A stretch of 64,000 bases of DNA from Nitrososphaerota archaeon (GTDB taxonomy: Archaea > Thermoproteota > Nitrososphaeria > Nitrososphaerales > UBA183), in the NCBI GenBank assembly GCA_029784825.1, contig JAFMAU010000003.1:34378-98377 (forward strand), written 5' to 3'. Numbering within the stretch: position 1 is the first letter of the stretch; the number at the start of each line of letters is the position of its first letter. A program made the translations under genes and the position numbers. Positions 16,940 through 25,355 of the stretch are shown piece by piece. The notes below the pieces were generated by a model that made no database searches, had not been told where the DNA came from, and saw nothing but the letters and a program-made list of their open reading frames with translations.

Positions 16940-17829
16940 CCCGTCTTCCTTACCCATTCAATCGTACGCTTCAGCCCTTCCTCCAGCGTCAGTTCGTGCT
17001 TGTAGCCGAGGACCTTTTGGACCTTCTCAGTGGACGGGTAGCTGACCTGGGGCTCCTTCTCCTGCTCGCTCCTCGGAGGCGCGCTGTTGAGGACGGAGCT
17101 TGACCCCGTGAGTTTCTTTATGGTCTCCGCAAGCTGCCTGACTGTGACCGCCTTTTCGCCGCCGAAGTTGAAGGCGTTACCAACGGCCTTGTCATCGTTC
17201 AGGATCGACAAAGCCAGCTTGGCGTAGTTCGCAGCGTACGACGGGGAGGTGGTGTCCCTGCCTCCTCCGAAGAGCGTGATCGGCTCGTTCTTCAGGCAGG
17301 CCCTGATGAACCTGATCGTTGCCCTGGTCGGCTGGTCGTACTCACCGAAAAGGAGCCAGCTGCGCGTGATAGAGACGGGCAGACCCTTGGCCCTGAAGTA
17401 CCCCATAGCCAGGTTCTCGGAGACTACCTTCGAGTAATCGTATGGCACTCTTGGTTCGAAGGGCGAGTCCTCCTTCACCGGGTTCTTCTTTGGCGCGCCG
17501 AAGACGTTGGCAGACGACGCGAAGAGAAACCGCTTCGCGTTCTTCTTCAGGGCCAGTTCCAGCATGTTGAGCGTCCCGAAGCAGTTGACCTCGAAGCAGA
17601 GCTTGGGGTTCTCGATCGTCTTCTTGATCTCTGTGATGGCTGCGAGGTGGACCACGGCGTCGAAGTCCAAGGAGGCGAGCTTGGTGAAGACGAAGTCGTT
17701 GCTGAGCAGGTCGCCGCTGACCGGAAAACCGCCAAGGTCTGTTGGAATCACTTCAACGTCGTGACGCGTGAGGTAGTCCACAAGGTTCCTCCCCACCATC
17801 CCGGAGGCGCCCGTGACGAGGACCTTCAA
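16936..17829 (-). CDS. NAD-dependent epimerase/dehydratase (extended SDR)
   Basis: The 297-residue protein has the N-terminal Rossmann motif VTGASGMVGRNL, the HLAAITE region and the catalytic pair YDYSKVVSE (YxxxK). It resembles UDP-glucose 4-epimerase and related nucleotide-sugar epimerases, but specificity is not readable. A TATA-like CTTAAATAG near 17854-17862 lies about 28 nt upstream of the ATG at 17829, consistent with leaderless transcription. Confidence 0.88.
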   Translation of the reverse strand: MKVLVTGASGMVGRNLVDYLTRHDVEVIPTDLGGFPVSGDLLSNDFVFTKLASLDFDAVVHLAAITEIKKTIENPKLCFEVNCFGTLNMLELALKKNAKRFLFASSANVFGAPKKNPVKEDSPFEPRVPYDYSKVVSENLAMGYFRAKGLPVSITRSWLLFGEYDQPTRATIRFIRACLKNEPITLFGGGRDTTSPSYAANYAKLALSILNDDKAVGNAFNFGGEKAVTVRQLAETIKKLTGSSSVLNSAPPRSEQEKEPQVSYPSTEKVQKVLGYKHELTLEEGLKRTIEWVRKTG

Positions 17830-18013
17830 TTTCGACGCGCGGCGCTCTCGACTCTATTTAAGAGAATGTCGGAGAGGTTCTGCAAAACTGGCGGGGCGGG
17901 TCGAAGCCGCCGGCTTCGAGTGCTGCTCCGCCACTGTCATACTGGCACAACGACCCGACAGGTGAGAAGTTTCCCGTCAGCCGGGTGAGAGTCAGCCCAT
18001 CCGTCCTTGGAAC

Positions 18014-18335
18014 CTATGGACTCTCGACTATGACCTCGCCGTTCATGATGGGGTAGCAGGAGCAGGTGCAACGGTATGTTCCGGGAATCGTGAACGTGTA
18101 GGTGTACGACTGCCCGGTTGCCAGGTCCCCGGAAGAAAACCCGGAGGCGGTCAGGATGTTATGGGGGACTTGGTCCAGGTTGGTCCAGGTTGGTCCAGGT
18201 CAAGGTGTTGTTCACCCCGATCACGACGGTGATCATCTGGGGATTGAACTGGTTGGTGCTGTCGCTGCCTGGCTCGCCGTTGACCGCAGGTATGACCACT
18301 TGGACGGCGTGCAGCCCGGAACCGGCTCCTGCCAC
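18014..18335 (-). pseudogene. Frameshifted cupredoxin-like gene
   Basis: Reading leftward from about 18335, frame one gives NPQMITVVIGVNNTLTWTNLDQ and then stops at a TAA. A second frame resumes with HNILTASGFSSGDLATGQ and YTFTIPGTYRCTC, and ends at a TAG at 18014. The two join into one plastocyanin/cupredoxin domain if one 10-bp unit of the tandem repeat at 18170-18199 is removed. The C-terminal copper loop reads CSCYPIM, where C-x-x-H-P-x-M is expected, so the second His ligand is replaced by Tyr. No signal peptide is seen; the frame starts right after the upstream gene's stop. Either a decaying gene or a phase-variable one. Confidence 0.65.
18170..18199. repeat. Three exact tandem copies of a 10-bp unit
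   Basis: Three perfect copies of TTGGTCCAGG lie inside the cupredoxin frame. Ten is not a multiple of three, so each gain or loss shifts the frame. Two copies would restore an uninterrupted cupredoxin (TWTNLDQVPHNILT across the joint). The pattern is typical of replication slippage. Confidence 0.9.
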
Positions 18336-18349
18336 CCGTTCACACGGAG

Positions 18350-18745
18350 CTAGGCTGTCGGAAGCCCAGCCAGCTTCGAAGCCAGCTCTTTGACCAGCTC
18401 CTCGTCGACGACCCCGTAGCCCATTGCGTCCGTGCCGTCCCTGAGGACCACTGGCATCCTGGCGACATGGAAGGGGACCTCGAACCCTGCTGCCCTGCCC
18501 TCGTCGCCTGCTTCGTGGAGCTTCTCGCAGGTTCCGTCGTGGTAACGAAAGTGGGCGACCATCACCACCCTTCGCTCTCCGAACCCGCCTCCCCTCCCGC
18601 CCGCGGCCAAAGAACCTTCGAGTATCTTCATCAGGACCAGCTCGTTTTCTCCTGCGAGAGACTTGAGGTCAACGTCCTTTGACGCTATGACGACGACCCG
18701 TGACGGTCCGGCGAGGAGACTCGACAGCTCGTCTATGGGAGTCAT
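18350..18745 (-). CDS. Hypothetical protein
   Basis: The 131-residue soluble protein has a Gly-rich central loop (AAGGRGGGFGERR) and a Cys/His segment (RYHDGTCEKLHEAGDE), then PFHVARMPVVLRDG near the end. The order of a hydrophobic strand, a Cys region and VARMPVVLRDG loosely recalls a thioredoxin-like fold with its cis-Pro strand, but there is no CxxC. No family is recognised. Its stop lies just upstream of the cupredoxin frame, so the two may have formed an operon. Confidence 0.6.
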   Translation of the reverse strand: MTPIDELSSLLAGPSRVVVIASKDVDLKSLAGENELVLMKILEGSLAAGGRGGGFGERRVVMVAHFRYHDGTCEKLHEAGDEGRAAGFEVPFHVARMPVVLRDGTDAMGYGVVDEELVKELASKLAGLPTA

Positions 18746-18902
18746 CGCGCGGAGTGCTGCCTAACCCTTGACGGCTCGACATCGACGGCCTTATCGGTTA
18801 GCCTCGGCTCGTCCAAGGTTGGCGCCTGCCACCTCGGTTTCTATTTAACGATTGGAACTGTTCTGAACTCTTTTTTAATGAACCGAAACGGCGCACCACG
18901 TC

Positions 18903-19844
18903 TTGAGGATAGTAATAGCGCTCGGCGGTAACGCGCTCGAAGAGCCCGGGCAGCACGCCTCATACGAGTCGGAAGAGGTGAACGTCAAGAAGGCGTGCAG
19001 CCAGATGCTCGAAATCATCGAGCACGGCCACCAGCTCGTAATCACGCACGGCAACGGCCCTCAAGTCGGGTACCTCGAACTCCAGCAGGCCTCGGTCCCG
19101 AACGTGCCGGTCCAGCCGCTGCATGTCCTAGGAGCGATGACCCAGGGCGAGATCGGATACCTCATCCAGCGGGAGCTGGGGAACCTTCTCCGCTCAAAGT
19201 CGATCAAACGGAGGGTGGTCTCGGTGGTGACGCAGACGCTTGTGGACAAGGATGACCCCGCGTTCAGCGCACCTTCGAAGCCGATCGGCCCGGTATATGA
19301 TGAAGCGGGGGCCGCGCAGCAGACGGCGCGGGGGTATGTCATGAAGAATGTGGTACTGAAGGGAGGCTCTGGATTCAGGCGGATAGTACCCTCGCCGGAG
19401 CCCATCAGAATCATCGAGGCGGAGCTGATTTCATCCCTAGCGGAGACTGGCTCGATAGTCGTGGCCTCGGGGGGTGGCGGGATCCCGGTAGTCCAGAAGC
19501 CGAACGGCGACCTTGAGGGCGTGGACGCCGTGATCGACAAGGACCTTTCAGCGGAGAAGCTGGCGGAGGCGGTGGGCGCCGACCTGCTCCTCATCCTGAC
19601 CAACGTCGAAAGGGTGAAGCTGGACTACGGCAAGCCGGGAGAAAGGGACGTCGAGTCGATGACGGTCGCCGAGGCGAAGAAGCACATGAAGGAGGGTCAG
19701 TTCGCACCCGGAAGCATGGGGCCCAAGGTACTCGCCTGCGTGAGGTACGCCGAGTGGGGCGGAAGGCCCGGCATCATCACGTCGCTGGAAAGGGCAATCC
19801 TGGCTCTGGACGGGAAGGAAGGGACGCGGATCACCCTAGAATAG
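18903..19844 (+). CDS. arcC: Carbamate kinase
   Basis: The 313-residue protein is an amino-acid-kinase-fold enzyme with ALGGNAL at the N-terminus, VITHGNGPQVGYLEL, VASGGGGIPVV and the C-terminal FAPGSMGPKVLA, all typical of carbamate kinase. It interconverts carbamoyl phosphate plus ADP and carbamate plus ATP. The TTG start at 18903 is about 30 nt from the TTTTTTAATG element at 18868-18877. Neither an ornithine carbamoyltransferase nor an arginine deiminase gene is nearby, so its pathway is unclear; the damaged carA-like gene 3 kb away makes its role in carbamoyl phosphate supply interesting. Confidence 0.9.
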   Translation: MRIVIALGGNALEEPGQHASYESEEVNVKKACSQMLEIIEHGHQLVITHGNGPQVGYLELQQASVPNVPVQPLHVLGAMTQGEIGYLIQRELGNLLRSKSIKRRVVSVVTQTLVDKDDPAFSAPSKPIGPVYDEAGAAQQTARGYVMKNVVLKGGSGFRRIVPSPEPIRIIEAELISSLAETGSIVVASGGGGIPVVQKPNGDLEGVDAVIDKDLSAEKLAEAVGADLLLILTNVERVKLDYGKPGERDVESMTVAEAKKHMKEGQFAPGSMGPKVLACVRYAEWGGRPGIITSLERAILALDGKEGTRITLE

Positions 19845-19912
19845 CAGCAATAGAGGAGACGGAGTGGCAAGTCGCTTCCGCTTCGCGCGTTTGCATTCCA
19901 CTGTGTTGCCAC

Positions 19913-20077
19913 TCACGGAGCAGGCCATACCCAGACTAGCCCAATCACCAGCACCACGATTCCGGTTGCGAGCAGGCCGGCTAGAGGTGTCGAGGAGCCT
20001 CTCGCAGCGAGCAGGACGCCGCTCAAAGCCGAGGTGATTCACCCAATCAGGATGAGCCTGATCTTGACTGTCTTCAT
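19913..20077 (-). pseudogene. Two-helix small membrane protein interrupted by an in-frame TGA
   Basis: From the ATG at 20077 the frame reads KTVKIRLILIG, then TGA at 20039-20041, then a continuous second part with two hydrophobic stretches (SALSGVLLAA and GLLATGIVVLVIGLVWVWP) to a TGA at 19913. The TGA falls inside the first hydrophobic segment, where Gly, Arg or Trp would fit. The product would be 54 residues. This is a probable nonsense mutation or base-calling error in a small gene; no family is recognised. Confidence 0.4.
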
Positions 20078-20149
20078 ACGTCCACCCCATTCCTGGCACA
20101 CGCCGCTACCACGAGCCCAGAAGCCGGAGCAGACTGCGGAATCAGATTC

Positions 20150-20896
20150 CTACTTCCATTTCGTCAGTATCTCCTCCCTGCGGAACGTAGCTTTGGCGAC
20201 GTAGAGCATGAGCACGTCGACCGCTAAGAGGACGCCCGCGATGAGAAGAAGGTTGTTGATGTCGCCGAGGTCTACCAGATTCAGTTCGCCAGAAACGTAG
20301 ATGCCTGCGAGCGGGAGCATCAGCAGAATTCCAATCTGTTGCGCGATTCGCACATCGCTCACCCTTGCCGAGACGATGACGTTCCATTCGACACTCATTA
20401 CTATCGCGAGAGGGACCATGAGAAAGAGAACAGCGGCCGCATTCCAGTTGGGGAAGAAGTTGTAACCCAGCGTGGTATGCGTCACGAGGTCAGTGAGACC
20501 CATGAAGACCGTGGCTGCTCCCAGGATGGCCGTAACGGGCGGGAGGAACGCCGCAATCCCCTTTCCGAGCAAGATCTCGCCGTCGGTCGTTGGTGTGGCA
20601 AGAAGCGGTTCGAGGCTCTTCTCGACTTTCTCGCCGACCAGACTGTAGGAGGCGATGGTCGACGGAATCATGCCTGCGAGTATCAGATAGAAGAAGCTGA
20701 ATGAAGGTAGGAGATAGGTGAGCGCCGCCGCTCCGACTCCTTTCCCGCCACTCCCGTGCCCCGCATACTCGATTACAACCGGGAAGAGAAACGAGATGAG
20801 GAGCGGGACGACGATGAGGGAATAGATTATGTTCTTCTTCCTCATGAACACCTTGAAGTCCTTCGAGGCGATGATCCACGATTTCGAGAGCCTCAC
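20150..20896 (-). CDS. ABC-2 type transporter permease
   Basis: The 248-residue membrane protein has about six hydrophobic segments and a charged N-terminus (SWIIASKDFKVFMRKKN) typical of ABC-2 exporters and Na+/drug efflux permeases. It would form the membrane channel for the ATPase encoded just upstream: its start overlaps that gene's stop at 20893-20896. The substrate is unknown. The last coding bases lie next to the small interrupted gene. Confidence 0.85.
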   Translation of the reverse strand: MRLSKSWIIASKDFKVFMRKKNIIYSLIVVPLLISFLFPVVIEYAGHGSGGKGVGAAALTYLLPSFSFFYLILAGMIPSTIASYSLVGEKVEKSLEPLLATPTTDGEILLGKGIAAFLPPVTAILGAATVFMGLTDLVTHTTLGYNFFPNWNAAAVLFLMVPLAIVMSVEWNVIVSARVSDVRIAQQIGILLMLPLAGIYVSGELNLVDLGDINNLLLIAGVLLAVDVLMLYVAKATFRREEILTKWK

Positions 20897-21813
20897 TTCT
20901 CAGCCCTCACGAGGTTGAGGTAGGCATCCTCCAACGACGAACCGACTATGTTGACGGTCTGGACGCGGCCGCCGGCCCGCACTACCGTCTCGACGATTGC
21001 GGCATTCTCTCTTTCGGGGTCCTTCACACCGATGGTCAGTCTGCTGCCATCGGCTTCCACGCTCCCCATCGGCATCTTCCTCAGGGCGGCCAAGACAGCT
21101 TCGCTCGCCTGCTCCAGCTGAATCACCGTTTTCCGGCCGCGGACTGACCGCTCGAGCTCGGCCGGGGTGCCCGTAGCCATCAGCCGTGTGTTCAATATCC
21201 CGATCTTGTCGCAGACTCTCTGCGCTTCGTCTAGGTTGTGCGTGTTCAGGAAGATTGTCCTCTTATCCTTCTTGAGTTCCAAGATGAAATCCCTGACCGT
21301 CTTCGACGCCTCTGGGTCCAGGTTCGCCGTGGGCTCGTCCATGAACAGTACCTGCGGATCGTGCACGAGCGCGCGTGCTATCGCGAGCTTCTGCTTCATT
21401 CCCTTCGAGAACGTGCCCGCGGCGACGTCCCGCTTCTCCCAGAGGCCCAGCATCGTGAGCAGGCGCTGGATGTTCTCCTTCCTCTTCGCGTCGGGACATT
21501 CGTAGAGCTTCCCGTAGAAGTCCAGGTTGTCGTAGGCGCTGAGTACCTCATAGAGGCCCACGTTGTCGGGGACTAGCCCTATGAGCTTCCTGATACTCAA
21601 CGAGTCTGTTTCCCTTCCCACGTCGTACCCCGCTATCCTAGCGACTCCACTCGTCTTCCCTATCAGACAGCATAGCATCCGAACCGTCGTGGTCTTCCCG
21701 GCGCCGTTTGGTCCTAGGAAACCGAAGACCTCGCCGTCGTCCACACGGAGTGTCAGACCGTCCACTGCGGTCAGGTCTCCGAACTTCTTGGTCAGGTTTT
21801 CAGTCTCAATCAC
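20893..21813 (-). CDS. ABC transporter ATP-binding protein
   Basis: The 306-residue ATPase has Walker A GPNGAGKTTTVRML, signature FSKGMKQKLAIARAL, Walker B VLFMDEPTANLDPE and the switch His in FLNTHNLDEAQRV. The C-terminal extension (from about residue 225) resembles the DrrA/CcmA-type accessory domain of exporters. It pairs with the ABC-2 permease that follows with an ATGA-like overlap. The GTG start at 21813 is fixed by an upstream in-frame stop. A TATA-like tract lies near 21875-21882, leaving a leader of about 35 nt. Confidence 0.9.
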   Translation of the reverse strand: MIETENLTKKFGDLTAVDGLTLRVDDGEVFGFLGPNGAGKTTTVRMLCCLIGKTSGVARIAGYDVGRETDSLSIRKLIGLVPDNVGLYEVLSAYDNLDFYGKLYECPDAKRKENIQRLLTMLGLWEKRDVAAGTFSKGMKQKLAIARALVHDPQVLFMDEPTANLDPEASKTVRDFILELKKDKRTIFLNTHNLDEAQRVCDKIGILNTRLMATGTPAELERSVRGRKTVIQLEQASEAVLAALRKMPMGSVEADGSRLTIGVKDPERENAAIVETVVRAGGRVQTVNIVGSSLEDAYLNLVRAEK

Positions 21814-21902
21814 GTCGCATCACCATTGGGGTGGCTTTCCACTGCGGCCCGCGAGGAGCGAGGCCGGCATCCCCGATAAATACGGTTCGGTCGGCACAAG
21901 AA

Positions 21903-21998
21903 TTGAATCTGAAGATAGACTTGGCCCTCGCGTACAAGCGCCGAGAAGATGGCCGAGGACGCGACGGCCACTCGAGGGGAAATCAGGGAGACAGGTGA
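21903..21998 (+). CDS. Possible 31-residue leaderless peptide or gene relic
   Basis: A TTG at 21903 lies about 25 nt after GATAAATAC at 21875-21883 and opens a short frame, LKIDLALAYKRRE and on to a TGA. A different frame continues from 21949 (MAEDATATRGEIRETG) with similar charged-helix character, so this may be the start of a gene broken by a frameshift near 21945. The 295-bp interval between the ABC ATPase and the CarA chimera shows nothing else. Confidence 0.2.
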   Translation: MNLKIDLALAYKRREDGRGRDGHSRGNQGDR

Positions 21999-22108
21999 GA
22001 AAGCGCTCCGACCCCAGACATGCCTCCTCAGAAGGGCTTGGGAAGTGCTGCGCGCTGCGTGGTCACTCTCGTTGTTCGTCAGCTTGTTCGCCTCGCCGTT
22101 GGTCGCAC

Positions 22109-23392
22109 TCAGATCCCGAGCTTCACCGACCTTTCCAGCGCGGAAACCAGAGTGGTCGCCAGCTCAGCGTTTGTGATGATTGGTATGCCGAACTCTACGG
22201 CCCTCCTCCTGATCAGATAGTCGTTCCTCACTTCTTCCTCTTCGAAGCTCTTCGGAATGTTGATGACGAGGTCCACTTTCCTCTGAGACAGGAATGTCGA
22301 AACATTGGGCTCTAGTTTCTCCATTGGCCAATGAAGAAACGTTGTTTCAACCCCGTTTGTCTTGAGGAACCTTGCAGTTCCTCCTGTTGCGCAAAGCTCG
22401 AAGCCGAGCGCGTCTAACTTGCGAACGGTCGGAAGGAGGAGCTGCTTCGTCTTTGGCGGGCCTGTGGACAGGAGAATCGAACGCTTAGGCAGGCGGAAGC
22501 CGGAAGCGAGGAGCGACTTCAGGAACGCTTCATGGAAGGTCTTCCCGAAGCAAGCGACCTCGCCCGTCGAGACCAGGGGAAGGTCTGTCTCGAGGAGGGA
22601 TCGGACCGACTTGATTGCCGACCGGCAGAGTGCCGGGTCGCCAGGGCCGTTGGAAATGACGACGCCGCTGGGGTTCGTTGCGCCCACCTCTTCAGCACCG
22701 GTGTCGCAGAGTACCTGGACGACATTGAACCCCCTCGCCAGCAGGTTTCTGAGAATCCCGAACTTCATCCCGCAGTCGATGACCACAACTGTGGGGCCGC
22801 CGCCCTTGTACCGCCCTGGCTGGGAGGTCGAGACCCGACCGACAAGGTCGGTAGAATTCGGGTCTTGGAGAGACCTCGCGGCCTGTTTCAGCCTCTCGAG
22901 ATCGAGCGACGGGCCGACGCTGGTCAGCCCCAGCATCGTGCCGCTGGTCCGCAGCCTCTTCGTCAACTCACGGGTGTCTATCCCTGAAATCCCTGGGATG
23001 CCGCTCTCCTTCAGCCATTCGGGGAGCGACGACCGGGAGGACCGGTGGGAGGGCCTCGCCTGCGCCTCGGCGACTGCACAGCCAGTCACCTTGATGGAGT
23101 CGGATTCGAAGTGAAGCGGTATTCCCGATTCATCGACAAGGTCGCGGCGAGGTACCCAGTAGTTGCCGACAAGGGGCCAGGTCTGGACCAAGATCTGCCC
23201 GCAGTATGAAGGGTCTGTCAGCGATTCTGGGTATCCGACCATCCCTGTGTTGAAGACGACCTCGCCTGAGACTGTACCCCCCGCGCCAAAGCCCCTTCCG
23301 AGGAAGACGGTGCCATCCTCGAGAATAAGGACTGCGTTCTGCTCCGGGCCCAGCACTTTCCGGAAGGCTTCGTCTCCGGGAAGCTGATTCAA
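22109..23392 (-). CDS. CarA N-terminal region fused to CarB C-terminal domain (carbamoyl phosphate synthase chimera)
   Basis: The 427-residue frame is unbroken. Residues 1-274 match the carbamoyl phosphate synthase small subunit: EDGTVFLGRGFG, GEVVFNTGMVGYPE, GISGIDTRELTKRLR, and the start of the glutaminase domain, VVISNGPGDPALC. At residue 274, just before the GICLGHQ-type nucleophile segment, the match switches to the large subunit's C-terminal regulatory domain: STGEVACFGKTFHEAFLKSL, LCATGGTARFL, and DYLIRRRAVEFGIPI. The joint lies at 22570/22571. Missing are the glutaminase Cys/His/Glu and all of CarB's ATP-grasp domains, so it cannot make carbamoyl phosphate. It reads like an in-frame deletion of about 3 kb across adjacent carA and carB, real or from assembly. 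Confidence 0.85.
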   Translation of the reverse strand: MNQLPGDEAFRKVLGPEQNAVLILEDGTVFLGRGFGAGGTVSGEVVFNTGMVGYPESLTDPSYCGQILVQTWPLVGNYWVPRRDLVDESGIPLHFESDSIKVTGCAVAEAQARPSHRSSRSSLPEWLKESGIPGISGIDTRELTKRLRTSGTMLGLTSVGPSLDLERLKQAARSLQDPNSTDLVGRVSTSQPGRYKGGGPTVVVIDCGMKFGILRNLLARGFNVVQVLCDTGAEEVGATNPSGVVISNGPGDPALCRSAIKSVRSLLETDLPLVSTGEVACFGKTFHEAFLKSLLASGFRLPKRSILLSTGPPKTKQLLLPTVRKLDALGFELCATGGTARFLKTNGVETTFLHWPMEKLEPNVSTFLSQRKVDLVINIPKSFEEEEVRNDYLIRRRAVEFGIPIITNAELATTLVSALERSVKLGI

Positions 23393-23431
23393 GCCTGGCG
23401 AGGGTCTTCAGGACTCCTCGCGCGTCGAAAC

Positions 23432-23440
23432 GTTAAATCT
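23432..23440. promoter_or_regulatory. TATA-like element between carA chimera and moeA
   Basis: The tract GTTAAATCT lies about 30 nt from the TTG start of moeA (23467) and about 44 nt from the start of the carA-like gene on the other strand. It fits a leaderless moeA transcript and possibly a short-leader divergent transcript. Confidence 0.4.
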
Positions 23441-23466
23441 GGAAGAAAGGCTGCCGAACACGCCAG

Positions 23467-24711
23467 TTGGTTTTCGAGATCTCACAGTACCTCTCCGTGA
23501 GGGAAGCGCTTTCGCATGCACTGGCCGAACTCGGGCAGCCGGTGCCCGAGACGGTCCCGGTCAAGAGGGCCTTCGGCAGGGTCGCGGCAGCGAATGTTGT
23601 CAGCAGTGCGGACGTCCCAGCATTCAGCACGTCTCACAGAGACGGGTTCGCGATTCGGGCGGAGGATTCGGCAGGGGCGACAGAGGCAAAGCCGTCGAGA
23701 TTCACTCTTGTAGGCAACATACCTCTGGGCAGAAGGCCAACCAAGGGCCTGGGAAAGGGCGAGGCAGTCCGCGTGGCGACCGGGTCCTTCATTCCAACCG
23801 GAGCCGACGCGGTTGTGCAAGTCGAGGATGCGAAGGTCGTCGGAGGGAGGCTGCAGGTCACCCGCGAAGTCCCCCTCGGGTCGTATGTCTTCGGAGCGGG
23901 GGAGGATGTCAGGAAGGGCAAGGTCGTAGTGAAGAGTGGCGAGGTGCTAAGGGCGCAGGACGTGGGGATGCTTGTAGCGCTGGCCGTCAGAGAGGTCAAG
24001 GTCTGGAAGAAACCCATGGTCGCCATCCTCGCGACAGGCAACGAGCTCACCAACTCGATGTCCCCTAGCACCAACAAGACGAGGAACAGCCACGCGCTGG
24101 TTTTCGTTTCAATGGCCAGGGCGCTCGGATGCGATGTCGTCGACCTGGGGATCGCCAAGGACAAGGTGGGGGTCATTCTCGGGCGGCTTTCCAGGGGCCT
24201 CAGAGAGGCGGACATCGTGATGATGACGGGCGGCACCTCGGTGGGCAAGCTGGACCTGGCCGATGACGTACTTTCAAGGCTCAGGCCCAAGGTCCTCTGC
24301 CACGGGCTCAGGATGGACAGAGGAAGGGTTGCCGGACTGGCGGTGGTGAAGGGAAGGGGCGTCGTCATGATGCCGGGCCCGATTCAGGGAGCGATGAACG
24401 CCTTCATCCTTCTGGGGCTCCCGATGATCGAGAAGTTGTCTGGGAGAAGCGCGGTCAGGATGACCATGGGCGCGAAGCTGACACGGCGCTGGGAGGCGCG
24501 GAAGAAGTTCCCCAATTTCACAAAGGTCGTCTACCTCAGAGTCTTCCAGTCCAGGACCGGAGTCGCGGCTGAGCCGCTGGCGGGGGAGACCGAGTCGATG
24601 ACGCTGCTGACTGATTCGAACGCCTATGCGGTGATACCCGAGGAGATAACCTCCCTCGAGGCGGGTCGCGAGATAGACGCGCACCTACTTCCCGGCTTTT
24701 CCTTTGTCTAG
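23467..24711 (+). CDS. moeA: Molybdopterin molybdotransferase
   Basis: The 414-residue protein begins with YLSVREALSHALAELG and carries STSHRDGFAIRA (substrate-site Asp), IPTGADAVVQVEDA, ILATGNEL and DIVMMTGGTSVGKLD, all MoeA signatures. MoeA inserts molybdate into adenylylated molybdopterin in the last step of cofactor assembly. The domain set is complete, including the C-terminal beta barrel. The TTG start at 23467 follows a TATA-like element. Its last 27 bases overlap the convergent mocA-like gene. Confidence 0.93.
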   Translation: MVFEISQYLSVREALSHALAELGQPVPETVPVKRAFGRVAAANVVSSADVPAFSTSHRDGFAIRAEDSAGATEAKPSRFTLVGNIPLGRRPTKGLGKGEAVRVATGSFIPTGADAVVQVEDAKVVGGRLQVTREVPLGSYVFGAGEDVRKGKVVVKSGEVLRAQDVGMLVALAVREVKVWKKPMVAILATGNELTNSMSPSTNKTRNSHALVFVSMARALGCDVVDLGIAKDKVGVILGRLSRGLREADIVMMTGGTSVGKLDLADDVLSRLRPKVLCHGLRMDRGRVAGLAVVKGRGVVMMPGPIQGAMNAFILLGLPMIEKLSGRSAVRMTMGAKLTRRWEARKKFPNFTKVVYLRVFQSRTGVAAEPLAGETESMTLLTDSNAYAVIPEEITSLEAGREIDAHLLPGFSFV

Positions 24712-25302
24712 GGCCGGCCTGGCAGAAAGAAGCCTCTCGACCTTCAGGACGTCAGCGGGGACGTCGACGTCCAGCAACACACCGACGTCGTCGACCGGGA
24801 CCTCTTCGACCGAGTAGCTCTTGCTTTCGACTAGGACCTTGGCTCCCACGTCTCCCTTCAGACTTCTCAGCTCGGGGAAGAGTCTCTTTCTGAAGAGGAT
24901 GGGGTTGCCCCTCCTGCCCCCACAGACTGGGACGATGATTTCGGCGTCCGAACGCCTGTGGGCTTCGATGAGCGAATCGATGGTCGAAGCCCGCAGCAGT
25001 GGCTTGTCTCCAAGCCCGATGACCGCTGCCTCGCTCTTGGGGTCGATGGAGTCGAGGGCAACCTTCACGGAAGAGCTGATGCCCCTGCCGGGCGAGGGGT
25101 TCACCACCACGCGGAGCCCGCGCCTCCTTGCCCTCATCCACTTCGTATCGGGGCCGACGACCAATATCACCTGGTCGAGGCTCGACTCAAGGAACCGCTC
25201 GACAGAGTACTGAAGCATGGGCTTTCCTGCGAGTTCCAGGGACTGCTTCGGCGTCCCCATCCGTCTGGAAGCGCCGGCAGCGAGAATGATCCCGCTGATC
25301 AT
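24685..25302 (-). CDS. MobA/MocA-type molybdopterin nucleotidyltransferase
   Basis: The 205-residue protein has the nucleotide-binding start ILAAGASRRMGTPKQSLEL, followed by the VIGLGDKPLL region and PVCGGRRGNPILF, as in MocA (CTP) and MobA (GTP). Charge-rich PKQ rather than the MobA GxDK pattern, and xdhC nearby, favour cytidylyl transfer for xanthine-dehydrogenase-type enzymes, but this is inference. It would add the second nucleotide to molybdopterin. A TATA-like CTATAACC lies near 25320-25327, about 22 nt before the ATG. Confidence 0.8.
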   Translation of the reverse strand: MISGIILAAGASRRMGTPKQSLELAGKPMLQYSVERFLESSLDQVILVVGPDTKWMRARRRGLRVVVNPSPGRGISSSVKVALDSIDPKSEAAVIGLGDKPLLRASTIDSLIEAHRRSDAEIIVPVCGGRRGNPILFRKRLFPELRSLKGDVGAKVLVESKSYSVEEVPVDDVGVLLDVDVPADVLKVERLLSARPALDKGKAGK

Positions 25303-25355
25303 CTGAGACCCGGTTCGGTTATAGCCTTACTTGTGGCTTCCTGAGTGGCAGCCCA

